The notes under the pieces were generated by a model. That model searched no databases and was not told where the DNA came from. It saw only the letters and a list, made by a program, of their open reading frames with translations. DNA of 64,000 nucleotides from contig NC_059546.1 of NCBI RefSeq assembly GCF_905220415.1, forward strand, positions 1,922,001 through 1,986,000, given 5' to 3'. Made by a program: the position numbers and the translations under genes. The DNA is from Colias croceus (lineage: Eukaryota; Arthropoda; Insecta; Lepidoptera; Pieridae). Shown here piece after piece: positions 12,616-22,226 of the stretch. How positions within the stretch are numbered: position 1 is the first letter of the stretch; every line of letters begins with the position of its first letter.

Positions 12616-13764
12616 CGTAGTGAATCGTTAAGCGCAGATCTCTGCCCATACAGCCATCAGATAATTTTTTGATGCTTGTTTACGATAACATCTTGAAATT
12701 ATTGCTACATTTAATAATTTTAAAGCGGCATAAGCCTATTAAATCCCATTTTATTCTTCGCAACATAGCTATTTGGTGAAATGCGCAAACGATGTGTCTA
12801 TTTTTTTGTGCTATGTTACTATATTGTAATAGATACATTGAAAATGATGGAGTTTACTTATTAAAAAAATATCACGATTTAGCGACTTTTGAATGGACGT
12901 AAAAAATATTTTATCAATAATTTTTTTTTATCCAGGCGAAACCGGGACTAACAGCGTGTATATTTTGCTTTAATAAAACATTGTTATTTCAAAACATAGG
13001 TATCGTAAAATCAGTTAAGTGACGAAATTTATTCACGCACCTGATGTAGATGAAAAGAACATTTTATGTCCCATTCGTTGCAAATAACTTAATAATCAAT
13101 AAAAGGGTATGTATGGAGGTTTTTAGGTTATAAAAATATTATTGAAAATATCAGGTTACCAGTTGAAACGCAGAAAATATCAAAATCAATCTTTTTCGAT
13201 TTTATATAATATATAAAATTTTCATTTGAAACGTAGATATTCTGTAGAAAAATCATTTTTGAGAACAATAATTATCACTGCTTGTTGGGTGTCATTTGAA
13301 AAAAAAAAATGGGTGAAAATAATAAAAAAAAACCATAATCAAAACATTACAAAAAGTACGTAGTACCTACCTAAAGTTTTTTTCAGTTTCTAGTCTTTTC
13401 GTTTTGAGCTCCTCTAAGAGTAAAATATTCACGCAAAATCACATGTAGGTAATCATATTATAGTGGAAAATAGTAGCTCAATGTAGTGAACTATTATTTT
13501 CCTATTATCCTAACTTCTATTTACTCAGGGTTCTTACAAATTGTCATACCTACAATAATTAAAGTCTTCATCAATTTCACAAGTAAATTTTAAGAGCTCG
13601 TCGTAATTCAATAATCGTTAATTGTTTACCGATAACAAAATAATCATCGTAAATGTTTCTCAACGTTTGTCGCGTCATGGTTGGCACTTTGTTCGAAATT
13701 TGATTTTTTTTTATTTTTAAAAAGTTTTTTCCAAATCTATTGAATAAGTTGCCAGGAAAGTGAA

Positions 13765-13986
13765 ATGAACCGTAAAATGTACACATTTTTGTTTGTGACA
13801 ATATTATTGCTGGAAGAAAATTTAATTGTTTCTTCCGATACAAATTCTACTGATGAGAAGAAAAATGAAGGAACTACAGAAAAGAAAATTCGAATATGTT
13901 CACCGGTGTGCTTCTTTTACCCTTTCTTCTATCCCACGTATTATTATTATCCTTATTATGTTCCATCAATTTTAGTCATCGGATAA
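13765..13986 (+). CDS. Small secreted protein, Tyr/Pro-rich C terminus, unknown function
   Basis: Single-exon frame of 73 codons. Residues 1-23 (MNRKMYTFLFVTILLLEENL...) form a signal peptide with a hydrophobic core. A short acidic, Ser/Thr/Lys-rich stretch follows (DTNSTDEKKNEG), then two cysteines and a remarkable aromatic tail (CFFYPFFYPTYYYYPYY). AATAAA motifs lie just after the stop (about 13999-14016). It is the first of four small plus-strand genes for secreted proteins in 5.4 kb. I do not recognise a family. The tail resembles self-assembling, cuticle- or silk-like aromatic sequences, but that is only composition. It could also be a chance frame. Confidence 0.55.
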   Translation: MNRKMYTFLFVTILLLEENLIVSSDTNSTDEKKNEGTTEKKIRICSPVCFFYPFFYPTYYYYPYYVPSILVIG

Positions 13987-14261
13987 AGAAAATAACAAAA
14001 TAAAATAGTAATAAAATGTAACGCTCGAATTTTTAATTAAGTATTTACATAAAGCTAAATTCTTCCTTTTTCCTCTTACTTTGATTTGAATAAAAAATAT
14101 ATAAAAATGTTTTATTTCACCACAAATGTTTTATGTAGACTTAAATTATGGTTACCTACTGCTTTTTGAAGAACGATAAATTTTGTAAGGGAATTCTTAT
14201 CTTCATCAAGATATTATTCTGTATTTAAATTTAACTGAAATAAAGTGAACGTACGTACGGT

Positions 14262-14283
14262 GTACATACCGTACGGTATGTAC
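14262..14283. repeat. 22-bp perfect palindrome
   Basis: GTACATACC-GTAC-GGTATGTAC reads identically on both strands. It sits between the first and second small secreted-protein genes. No function can be assigned. Confidence 0.5.
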
Positions 14284-14418
14284 CTATTTGTAGTACTTTA
14301 TGTAATTCCATAAATTATAATTATGATTTGGGTTTTATTTCGTATTATATAAAAATTTCTCTGTACATAATAAATTCGAATAACTTATAAAAAAAAAGTT
14401 GTCAAAGTATACATATAC

Positions 14419-14570
14419 CTTCGCCTTCGCGAATGCCTTCGCGAATGCCATCGCAAATGCCTTCGCGAGTGCCTTCGCGAATGCCTTCGCGAATGCCTTC
14501 GCAAATGCCTTCGCAAATGCCTTCGCAAATGCCTTCGCGAGTGCCTTCGCGAATGCCTTCGGAAATGCCG
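14419..14570. repeat. 12-bp minisatellite (GCCTTCGCGAAT)n
   Basis: About twelve slightly variable copies of a 12-bp GC-rich unit in an AT-rich region. Because 12 is a multiple of three and the unit has no stop, several frames on both strands stay open (ANAF/ANAS and PSRM repeats forward, AKAF and RRH repeats reverse). These frames are best explained by the repeat and not by a gene. Confidence 0.8.
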
Positions 14571-15204
14571 GCGGTACAGCCGCCGGCATTTGAAGACCTG
14601 GATATAACTTTGGGTACATACTAGGTACATACAGTTGCTAGTTACATATTATTTTTTATTGTTGCCCCACCTTGAGCCCATGGCTAGCTACGCCCATGCT
14701 CTGGGATAAGAAAATGGAGGCTTTAAGGCTTTGTTCTTAATAACAATAAAAAACTAGTCCTTGTCTCAATTATTACCCAAAGATTAATATTTTTTACGTA
14801 CAAGTATCTATATTACTTGAAGCATTTATTTTTAGTTGCTCTAATACCCTAATACTTTTTCCATATCTGACTTTGCGTTGTATGTGATATTTAATACAAG
14901 TTTTCATCCTCATTTCCTTCAAGGATATCTTTCAAGAAGTACCTAAATATAATCTATATACCATATCCATCTTTAGTACGTCCAAATTCCGTATTCTATA
15001 GTCATTTGGAATATAACATGATTTATAAGGCAAACTTTATTGTTACAATAATGTATGCGAAATAATGCGCATACCTACATGATGGAATACCTAAGTTGTT
15101 CAATTGTTCATACATTTTCTCGTCATCGAGATGTATGTATTATTTTAGGAATCTAGAATTAGTAATTATGTAATACTCCAATGCTCTGCCCTGCTTTATT
15201 TCAG

Positions 15205-15573
15205 ATGATCCTCTTACTAGTTATCAATATAAAAACAACATTCGCATACCATAGAAATTGGGGTCCAATACTACCTCCATTCACACCAGGCCCTATCCCC
15301 ATTGATACAGAATGTGATGGAACCCGACCATGCCTCGAAATACCGTCTAGAAAGATCTGCAAGGAGAAGCTGTCACAACCTCTTATACCCTGGTTACCGA
15401 TACCATGGTGGTACTTCTTCTGCCAAATGATCACGGGACCTAGAACCGGGTTTCCATTGAAAACAACTTCAAGTACTATTCATCCGTATTTCAAAAAGGC
15501 TATAGAAGAATTGGCCGAGTTCAAGAAAAATAGAAGATTCTCGAAGAATTACCCAGAGTTTGAAGGGACATGA
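15205..15573 (+). CDS. Small secreted protein of the PWWY-CQ pair, copy 1
   Basis: The exon starts directly after a good acceptor (ctgctttatttcag|ATG at 15203-15204) and gives about 122 residues. Residues 1-14 (MILLLVINIKTTFA) form a signal peptide core. The mature part is Pro-rich (WGPILPPFTPGPIPID) with four cysteines and contains PWWYFFCQ. It ends in a Lys/Arg-rich helix-like stretch, with AATAAA at 15709-15714. The protein encoded at 17269-17631 shares the order P-x3-C...PWWY[FY][FY]CQ...I.P....I...[FW][KR][KR]N..F, so the two are paralogues. By analogy with the genes at 16888 and 18372, a short first exon with the true start codon may lie upstream; a donor-like GTATGT is at 15132. Family and function are unknown. 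Confidence 0.72.
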   Translation: MILLLVINIKTTFAYHRNWGPILPPFTPGPIPIDTECDGTRPCLEIPSRKICKEKLSQPLIPWLPIPWWYFFCQMITGPRTGFPLKTTSSTIHPYFKKAIEELAEFKKNRRFSKNYPEFEGT

Positions 15574-15775
15574 TGTAAAGCTCTAATAACAGAATTTGTG
15601 TATTTTCTGTGTGTGTCTTTATGTTGAATCCCAAATGAGTATTATATTAATGTTGAAGATGTACCTATGCTTATAAGCCTTTTTTCTAGTATACCGGCTG
15701 CTTCTCAAAATAAAGAATATACTTAACTAATAATATGTTTTATTATCACCTATAGTAATATTTTGATACTAGAAA

Positions 15776-15844
15776 CTCGATTACAATGGGACTTATGCGG
15801 GTTTTTCTTTGAAAACGCGGGTGAAGCCGCGGGCGAAACTCTAG
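15776..15844 (+). mobile_element. Truncated Lep1-type Helitron 3' end
   Basis: Only the 3' part remains: gggtttttctttgaaaacg, the hairpin GCGGGTGAAGCCGCGGGC and terminal CTAG at 15841-15844. It lies about 60 bp beyond the poly(A) signal of the gene before it. Confidence 0.7.
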
Positions 15845-16887
15845 TTACCGATATCAAGAACAAACAAATTAAAGGTAAACTGTACCTATTGTTTGTAAAA
15901 TTATCAGTCATTAGAATTGAACAAAAATCCACGTTCAAAATTACTGAATATATTTTAAGAAACATGAATACTTTAAAAATATTATTCAAAGTTTAATAAA
16001 CTTCCCAAATATACTTTTAATTGTTACCGAAATACAATTGAAAGTTGCCAACTTCAATATTTATGTTCCGTCTCTTATTCCTCATATTATACAATACCTT
16101 TGTTAACTTGATATATTTTAAGAAATGTTGAAATAATTTAACATTATTTTTATTTTAAATAAAGATCATTTTTGTTTGCATTTTTGTTCCTTTTTAATGT
16201 TGAATCATTGTGAATTGTAATGTGAATGTTGTATTATTGATCCAATGTTCAATGATTGTTTGAAAATAGTGTTAAATTGTAAAAATTAATATATAAAATG
16301 TGTTATAATATATTATGTATTCCTTGTGAAACAACAAGAGAAATTTATAGTGCTGATAAAAATGTCATAAAACCAATACTAGGTATTTAAAATTAAAAAA
16401 AATATTTTTGTTAACAACATTAAAGCGCCTGTAAGAAAATTGGAGTAAAAAATATTAACTTTATTCAGTATCTCTTTCAAATCAGTAACGATGTCTGTTT
16501 ATAAAATTTAATAAACTATTATATCGTCAATGAGTCTAAACAAATTTTAAATCATAATACAATTCTATACATTCTAGGTTATAAAAATTCTAATAAAAAT
16601 TGGATAAAAATCAGCGCCTGATAAAAAACAGTTTCAAGTTATTGAGAGCGGTTTTAAAACAAGAAATGAAATTCATAGTTCGTATTCAAGATAAAATGAA
16701 ACAATTTTTATGTGATTGACGCGCTTTATATTTTTAATAAGAAATTAAAATAATATTTCAAACACAATTATTGGTTTTGTCATAATAATGTGAACGGCTA
16801 TTACCTATATTTTTATGTTAATTGGATAATTAAACGCCTAAACTAAAAATAGTTGTAAATCTACACCTATCAAATATTATCGTGAGA

Positions 16888-16899
16888 ATGTATATCCAG
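16888..16899 (+). CDS. Candidate first coding exon of PWWY-CQ copy 2
   Basis: ATG TAT ATC CAG followed by donor |gtttgt. Joined in phase 0 to the exon at 17269 it gives MYIQ-VMILLSCLHIS, an acceptable signal peptide. The same layout (a few codons, then a phase-0 intron inside the signal peptide) is seen at 18372-18595. The exon is tiny and rests on position and phase only. Confidence 0.4.
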
Positions 16900-17268
16900 G
16901 TTTGTTTTTTTGTTTCTCTTTTTATTATTTTTTATTAATTTCTTCATATTATGGTAGTTTATGTAGGAAAAATATGTTTATGATTAAAATGTTTTTAAAG
17001 TTTTTTAGATTTCATTTTATGATGATTTTTCGTGTGAAAAATGTGAAAGCTAATATTTTTCATTTTATATTTATGATTATATTGTAATATAATATTATGT
17101 TTTTGAAGTTTTTTAGATTTCATTTTATGATGATTTTTCGTATGAAAACTGTGAAAGCTAATATTTTTCATTTAACGAGTTTTCAAGATTGAGTCAAAAA
17201 GGCGGGAAATTCCAATGTGCTTCCATTGCTAAGAATATGGTTGTTAATGATTCGTAACCTCTTCACAG

Positions 17269-17631
17269 GTTATGATATTACTATCATGTCTACACATTTC
17301 AATGCCTCGTCGGTTATCTGCTAACAAATTACGATACACACACCCAAGACCATCCATATTGCCTGATTTACAAGGAAATGCACCTAACCTCAAAGTGCCA
17401 AATAAAGACTTTTGCACCTTCATGGCGTCAAATAGCGCGGGAAAATCCTTAGTTTTACCATGGTGGTATTATTATTGCCAGGATTTAAGAGAGCAAGAAG
17501 AAAAAAAGGTTAATCCTAATAATATTTATTTACCATTATACAGTGCTATTGTAGAAAAAGTTCAATGGTACAGGAGAAACGGTATTTTTGAACCGAGTAA
17601 GAAAAATCCAGTCCGTAAAATTCGAGTGTAG
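17269..17631 (+). CDS. Small secreted protein of the PWWY-CQ pair, copy 2
   Basis: Exon after acceptor cttcacag| (17267-17268), open for 120 codons to TAG at 17629, with AATAAA at 17705-17710. The first residues VMILLSCLHIS complete a signal peptide. The mature protein is basic, with two cysteines. It carries PWWYYYCQ and then a charged region (REQEEKKVNP) and VQWYRRNGIF..SKKN, which lines up with FKKNRRF..KN in the protein at 15205. The conserved block suggests a common fold. The copies have diverged strongly and differ in number of cysteines (four in copy 1). I do not recognise the family; secreted reproductive, immune or chorion-type proteins are all possible. Confidence 0.72.
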   Translation, partial: VMILLSCLHISMPRRLSANKLRYTHPRPSILPDLQGNAPNLKVPNKDFCTFMASNSAGKSLVLPWWYYYCQDLREQEEKKVNPNNIYLPLYSAIVEKVQWYRRNGIFEPSKKNPVRKIRV

Positions 17632-17941
17632 TTTTCAAAGAATTTGATTTCGGGACTGAGAAGTTCGATATTCAGTTATCTATATTATATTTTCATGAGA
17701 TGTTAATAAAGTCCTATTTTATTATTGTAGTTTTTGTTCTATTTTGATCAAGTATGTGCAAGAACGAACTTCAGATATAAATATTTATCAGGTGATTCTT
17801 TTAGTTTGGGAAAGAAAAATAAACGTGAAAAATTACAATATTTTTATACTATAATATCGTTTTTATACTGAAACTATAGATAGGGTTTGGGTAAGAGTAT
17901 CTAGAAAGTGATACGGTAAAATATTATGTTCAGTACTATGA

Positions 17942-17997
17942 TATATAAAAGAGCTAGATACGTTACCCGCTCTCTATTTTGGCAAGAAAAAACTCAG
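17942..17997 (+). promoter_or_regulatory. TATA box and candidate 5' UTR exon for the gene at 18372
   Basis: TATATAAAAG lies at 17942-17951. About 30 bp on, transcription could start near 17972, and a strong donor (ctcag|gtaagt) follows at 17998. It would splice to the acceptor gaatcag| at 18369-18370 just before the ATG at 18372. This is inferred from signal spacing. Confidence 0.5.
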
Positions 17998-18371
17998 GTA
18001 AGTGCCCGAGTTTCACTTAGTCACGCACCATTCAGCGTCGTGGCTGGACGTTCTTTTTGTATTTTAATCGGCAGTTGTTATTACGAAGTACATGAGTGAG
18101 ACATGTATTATGTCTAGTGCGTGAGAGTGAAAGAGAGAACAACTGTATTGGTGATAATGCGTTAGTAAGTAGGTATGTATTAATTACGCTGTTTTTTAGT
18201 GCAATGATGTTGGCGTATGCCGCGTCTACTAGTATAATAGGTCATTGGTTCAGTATCCATACTTATGTAAGTATGTAATTGTTTGTATCAAAAGCAGTTC
18301 TTAAACAATTCACTGTTTGCAAAAACACAAACCCGATATGTTCTGTATTGCATCGAACATTTTGAATCAGA

Positions 18372-18389
18372 ATGCAAGCCTTTAAAGTG
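18372..18389 (+). CDS. First coding exon of Cys-cluster secreted protein
   Basis: ATG CAA GCC TTT AAA GTG then donor |gtgcgt at 18390. It is preceded by an acceptor-like tttgaatcag at 18361-18370, so this would be a 19-base internal exon. Joined in phase 0 to 18595 it gives MQAFKV-AVILLHASLILC, a good signal peptide. Confidence 0.6.
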
Positions 18390-18594
18390 GTGCGTATATT
18401 ATTATTTTTTTTTACATATATTTATTTCATATTAAAATTATGATAATTTTACTAGAGTGCGTTTATTTCGTACTCAGAGGATTACTAGCAAATTAGCAAT
18501 GTTTTCTTTGTAAAGGTAAGTAAACAAATATTAATGAAAATTAAAGTCATTATCTTCTATTACGTGTATGTACAAATGGTGTATCTATTTTCAG

Positions 18595-19119
18595 GCAGTT
18601 ATATTACTACATGCATCACTTATACTCTGTAGAAAGAGATACAGAGATTCATCATCAGAGGAGAGCATAGAAAATGTCCTATACTATCAAGACTGCCAGC
18701 ACAAAAAGGATCCCCCGAAGCCCTTACAGCTCAGAGCGGTGGAACCAACCACGACCACGAAGAAGCCTCAAGAGTGCAAAATGTGTTGTACCATGTGCTG
18801 TGGGGATGAGTGCACACAGACAAACTCTGGAAGAACCATGTCAATGAACCAACCGAGACAGCCGTTCCCAGTTCAGCAGCCAAGGAAAATTGAACCTTCA
18901 AGACCGACGCGACCTCGTGCCCGCAACGCTCCGTTCTTCGCGAGACGCGATCTAGGATTCACAAAGGATAATATAAAGAGCCTAATATCCCAGGATATGG
19001 ATATACGGAAGATATTGAAGGACCTCGTACGGGTGACAATGCAGAAGGTGGACTTGATGCAGCTGATGAACAGTAGGACGGAGAAACCAAGGGATAGTGT
19101 ATTTGAAAATGACTTGTGA
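18595..19119 (+). CDS. Secreted protein with CxxCCxxCC cluster, unknown function
   Basis: Main exon after acceptor ctattttcag| (18593-18594), 174 codons plus TGA; AATAAA at 19264-19269. With the small exon at 18372 the protein is about 180 residues. Regions in order: signal peptide; RKRYRDSSSEES (a possible dibasic processing site); a Thr/Lys/Pro linker; a cysteine cluster (CKMCCTMCCGDEC); a Pro/Arg-rich region (QPFPVQQPRKIEPSRPTRPR); and a predicted helical C terminus (DIRKILKDLVRVTMQKVDLMQLM). A frame beginning further upstream (18568) reads through the intron end and is not needed. I do not recognise the family. It is the last of the four-gene plus-strand cluster. Confidence 0.72.
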   Translation, partial: AVILLHASLILCRKRYRDSSSEESIENVLYYQDCQHKKDPPKPLQLRAVEPTTTTKKPQECKMCCTMCCGDECTQTNSGRTMSMNQPRQPFPVQQPRKIEPSRPTRPRARNAPFFARRDLGFTKDNIKSLISQDMDIRKILKDLVRVTMQKVDLMQLMNSRTEKPRDSVFENDL

Positions 19120-19522
19120 ATGGTCATGGTCGGAGACTAATGTTGTTAGCTGTTATTAAGAGCGACAGTCGCATGGCTGGTCGAATTATCTTGTTAGACA
19201 TATGCTAGACGAGGAAATTTATTCATAATATGTTGGATATAGGAATCGCCTACTTGGACTAATAATAAATGTAGAAGCATTGCACAGCAATGCCAATTTT
19301 GCCCTTATAATATTATTATTCAGTTTTCTAACTGTGGCTATACTACTTTAATTATTTTATTCTGTGATTTTATTATTAGTAAAATTCATGTTATTTCGCT
19401 GTAGTTTTAATACACCATTTTATCCTCTTACTCTATAAAAATAGATTTTGTTCAAAATATAAAAATGAATAGATTTGATAATATAACTTGTCATATCAAT
19501 TAGTCTTATTATAAAAAAATAT

Positions 19523-19595
19523 TGGAGGCGCCGGGTATCGATCCCGGTACCTCTCGCATGCTAAGCGAGCGCTCTACCATCTGAGCTACGCCCCC
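19523..19595 (-). tRNA. tRNA-Ala (AGC)
   Basis: Reading the minus strand gives a complete cloverleaf: acceptor GGGGGCG / CGCCTCC, D arm GCTC...GAGC, anticodon arm CTCGC-TTAGCAT-GCGAG with anticodon AGC (19560-19562), T arm CCGGG-ATCGATA-CCCGG and discriminator A. The A box (TAGCTCAGATGGTAGAGCG) and B box (GGGATCGATACCC) are present. The acceptor has the G3:U70 pair that defines alanine tRNAs. A run of seven T follows at once (19518 down to 19512), a normal Pol III terminator. It looks functional and is not a SINE head. Confidence 0.95.
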
Positions 19596-20400
19596 GATAG
19601 TAACACATTCGAATTTAGTGACCACATACAGTATTTTTTTTTATTCAAATCAAGAAGAGTAGTGAAAGGAAAGTCATATTTGCAGTCAGATAAGGCGCAA
19701 GGCGTTTTTTTTTGTTCAATTAAATTCATATGGATAGTGTGAATAAAACAACTTAATTAAAAGAGAAATAACTACATAATGTAGGTATGTAAATGTAGGA
19801 TTATGAATCTGTAGACGTAAATTTTTAATTTTTTGCTCGGGTTGGTGTCAAAATGTCCTGTATGTTTACTAAATTATAAAGTCTTTGTTCTGTTATCAGT
19901 TCTTTAAAATTGGTATTAAACTAGTATTTACCTACCGTTAACATTATGTCTTATTAAAGAATAATAAGCATAAAAAAACTTTTATATGAATCGAAAATAT
20001 AACATCATTTTGGAAACGAAAATGTAAAAAATCATAAAAAGTTTGTGCAACAATTATCATGGCTAATTCTAAAATGTCGACGGCGTCCTTTGGGATACTA
20101 AATATTAACAATATAATGCAAATTTGTGAAATTCACGGAATAATTTCAGTAAATTTCACGCTTTCGTCGACAAACTTAAAATCGAGTTAGATTTTTCGCC
20201 AAATTAAATAGGTAGTTCATTCCGTTGAAATTGAAGGAAAATGTTGTACTTAACTACTTAGATATGTTTATTACGCCAAAATGAGTGTTTTTCTTAATGT
20301 TTAAATATTCAGTTATTAGATCTACAATTATTGATAACAAAACCAGCTTATGTACATCGAAACTACGGTACAACAATAACAGGAAGGATTTGTATTTATC
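19596..20400. other. AT-rich spacer, nothing recognised
   Basis: No gene or known repeat seen between the tRNA gene and the repeat at 20407. Confidence 0.35.
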
Positions 20401-20406
20401 TTCTTT

Positions 20407-20571
20407 TAAAGTGGAACTTTTATTACATCGTCTCAAACTTTTTGGTCTGTGTAGCGCATGTCGCGTGACGCACGATACGTACGATAATTATCGTACAAAT
20501 ACGATAATTTTTAGTAAAATGTCTATAGTGTGAAAAAAAGTTTCACTTTTACCGTGGTTTCATAAAACCAC
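20407..20571 (+). repeat. MITE-like repeat B, copy 1 (inverted relative to 51007)
   Basis: Begins near aaagtggaac and ends with gtttcacttttaccgtggtttcataaa. The centre has CATGTCGCGTGACG and ACGATAATTATCGT palindromes. The same sequence appears reverse-complemented at 51007-51155. The ends AAAGTG.AAC / GTTTCACTTT are inverted, as in a short non-autonomous element. Confidence 0.65.
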
Positions 20572-20816
20572 ACAACATTTTTTTTTAGTAGGTACGATTC
20601 AATTAAAATACAGCTGTTCAACCCATTTAAAGTTGGTTTCTATTTAGGGCAAATATATTATCAACAATGTAATCATTATTACTAGCTGTGATTTGTTATC
20701 AACCGTTTATTACAATTAGGCATTATCACAGAACTTTTTCATTAAGTATCTACAACCTATTTATCGCACCCTTTTATTTGTAACAACAAAAAGTCAAAAA
20801 AAGTAAAATATGCTGT

Positions 20817-20986
20817 CAGCCTGCGGCTTCGCCCGCGTTTTCAAAGAAAAACCCGCTTAGTTCACGTTCCTGTGGAATTTCTGGAATAAAAGCTATCCTA
20901 TATGTGTGACAATAATAGATGAAAATGAGTTCAGCAGTTTTCGCGAGAAGTAGTAATAAACATTCGCCTTAATAATATTGGTAGGA
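20817..20986 (-). mobile_element. Lep1-type Helitron, diverged
   Basis: Minus-strand copy: gcggcttcgcccgcgttttcaaag at one end, ataatattggtagga (revcomp TCCTACCAATATTAT) at the other. The terminal CTAG is mutated. Confidence 0.65.
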
Positions 20987-21493
20987 TAAACATTTCAATT
21001 TGGATATTTCTTTACTTTTGTAGTAATTACACACATATTTCTCAAAAACAACTAGCTTAAGAGTCTGTCATACATCTTCTATTGGTAAGGTTTTGTCGAA
21101 AAATACATTCAACGGAATTGAACAAATAGATTACAGAATTTAACAGTACACTTAATCCCCCTTACATGTCCTGTATGATGAATGCTATTTATTCACTCTG
21201 AGGTCCACTAATGTAGTTGTACCTTATAATAATGTTCCTTTGTGATAGTAACAAATGATACAGTATTGTAGCCCAATGAGAAATGTCCAACGTTTAAATT
21301 GGACAATGGTACCTTGAAGTATATGTAACTGCATATAATAAACTGTCTTGTGAATGCATATAGTATAATAAACTGTCTCGGAAGCAATTACAATTTAATT
21401 GTTTCTACGGTAGATCTGTTTCTAAAACTTTCAGGATGCATACTTAAATAACAGGGGATTTTAAACATGAATGCAGGAGAATCCAATGAGCGT

Positions 21494-21712
21494 ATTATTG
21501 AAGTGAAACTTCTTTATCGGGGTTGGAAAAAAAATGTAGTGTAACATTTTTTGTTACGCGTGACATTTTTCCGTTACGCGCCATCTTTTTCTTATCCCTA
21601 CCACGCGTGATTCGACGAATTTCTGTAAAGTTGCATAGAAAATTATTTTTGGAAAATAAGGTCATAAAGTTTCACTTCTTACGTGTGTACACTAGTACAT
21701 GCACAATTTTTT
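21494..21712 (+). repeat. MITE-like repeat A, copy 1 (inverted relative to 31727)
   Basis: Contains TTATTGAAGTGAAACTTCTT and, near the end, the inverse AAGTTTCACTTCTTACGTG, with GTTACGCG/ACGCGTGA motifs between. A close reverse-complement copy lies at 31727-31955. The short frame at 21523 is inside this repeat and is not a gene. Confidence 0.65.
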
Positions 21713-21848
21713 ATTTATTTTCTTTTCACACGTTTAAACTTTCGTAAATACATTAAGTAGTGGCCACTGAAACTGAGATTAATTTACACGTGATTTCTAA
21801 GTTGTCCTTGAAGTGACAATTGAAATGTTAGGTACGTGTGATTTATTA

Positions 21849-21900
21849 ACCTACTTCAAAAAAAAGGAGGAGGTTATCAATTCGGCCCGTATTTTATTTA
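21849..21900 (+). repeat. LINE 3'-end fragment
   Basis: acttcaaaaaaaaggaggaggttatcaattcgg, the reverse complement of the repeat end at 5280-5313. Confidence 0.55.
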
Positions 21901-22027
21901 TTTATAAATAACGAAATAATATAAACATGATGAGTGGCCTTGTTCCAGACAGGTCTTTCATTTATCTAGTTATAGGTATATATTAATCAGGGTTTTTCAT
22001 GAAGTTACATAATAACTAAACATATCA

Positions 22028-22226
22028 TCTACACTAATATTATAAAGAGGAAAACTTTGTTTGTTTGTTTGATTGTAATGAATAGGCTCATAAACTACTG
22101 GACCGATTTTAAAAATTCTTTCACCATTCGAAAGCTACATTATCCACGAGTAATATAGGCTATTTAATATCACGCTAAGACCAACAGGAGCGGAGCCACG
22201 CGGGTGAGACCGCGCGGCACACCTAG
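22028..22226 (+). mobile_element. Helitron-type element, second subfamily
   Basis: Starts TCTACACTAATATTATAAAG and ends with accgcgcggcacacCTAG. It shares actggaccgatt and gaccaacaggagcggagcc with copies at 50222 and 61365. Confidence 0.7.

Noticed and set aside
18096..18278. 60-codon frame with a hydrophobic stretch
   Set aside because: Starts with GTG and lies in the proposed 5' UTR intron of the 18372 gene; no further support.
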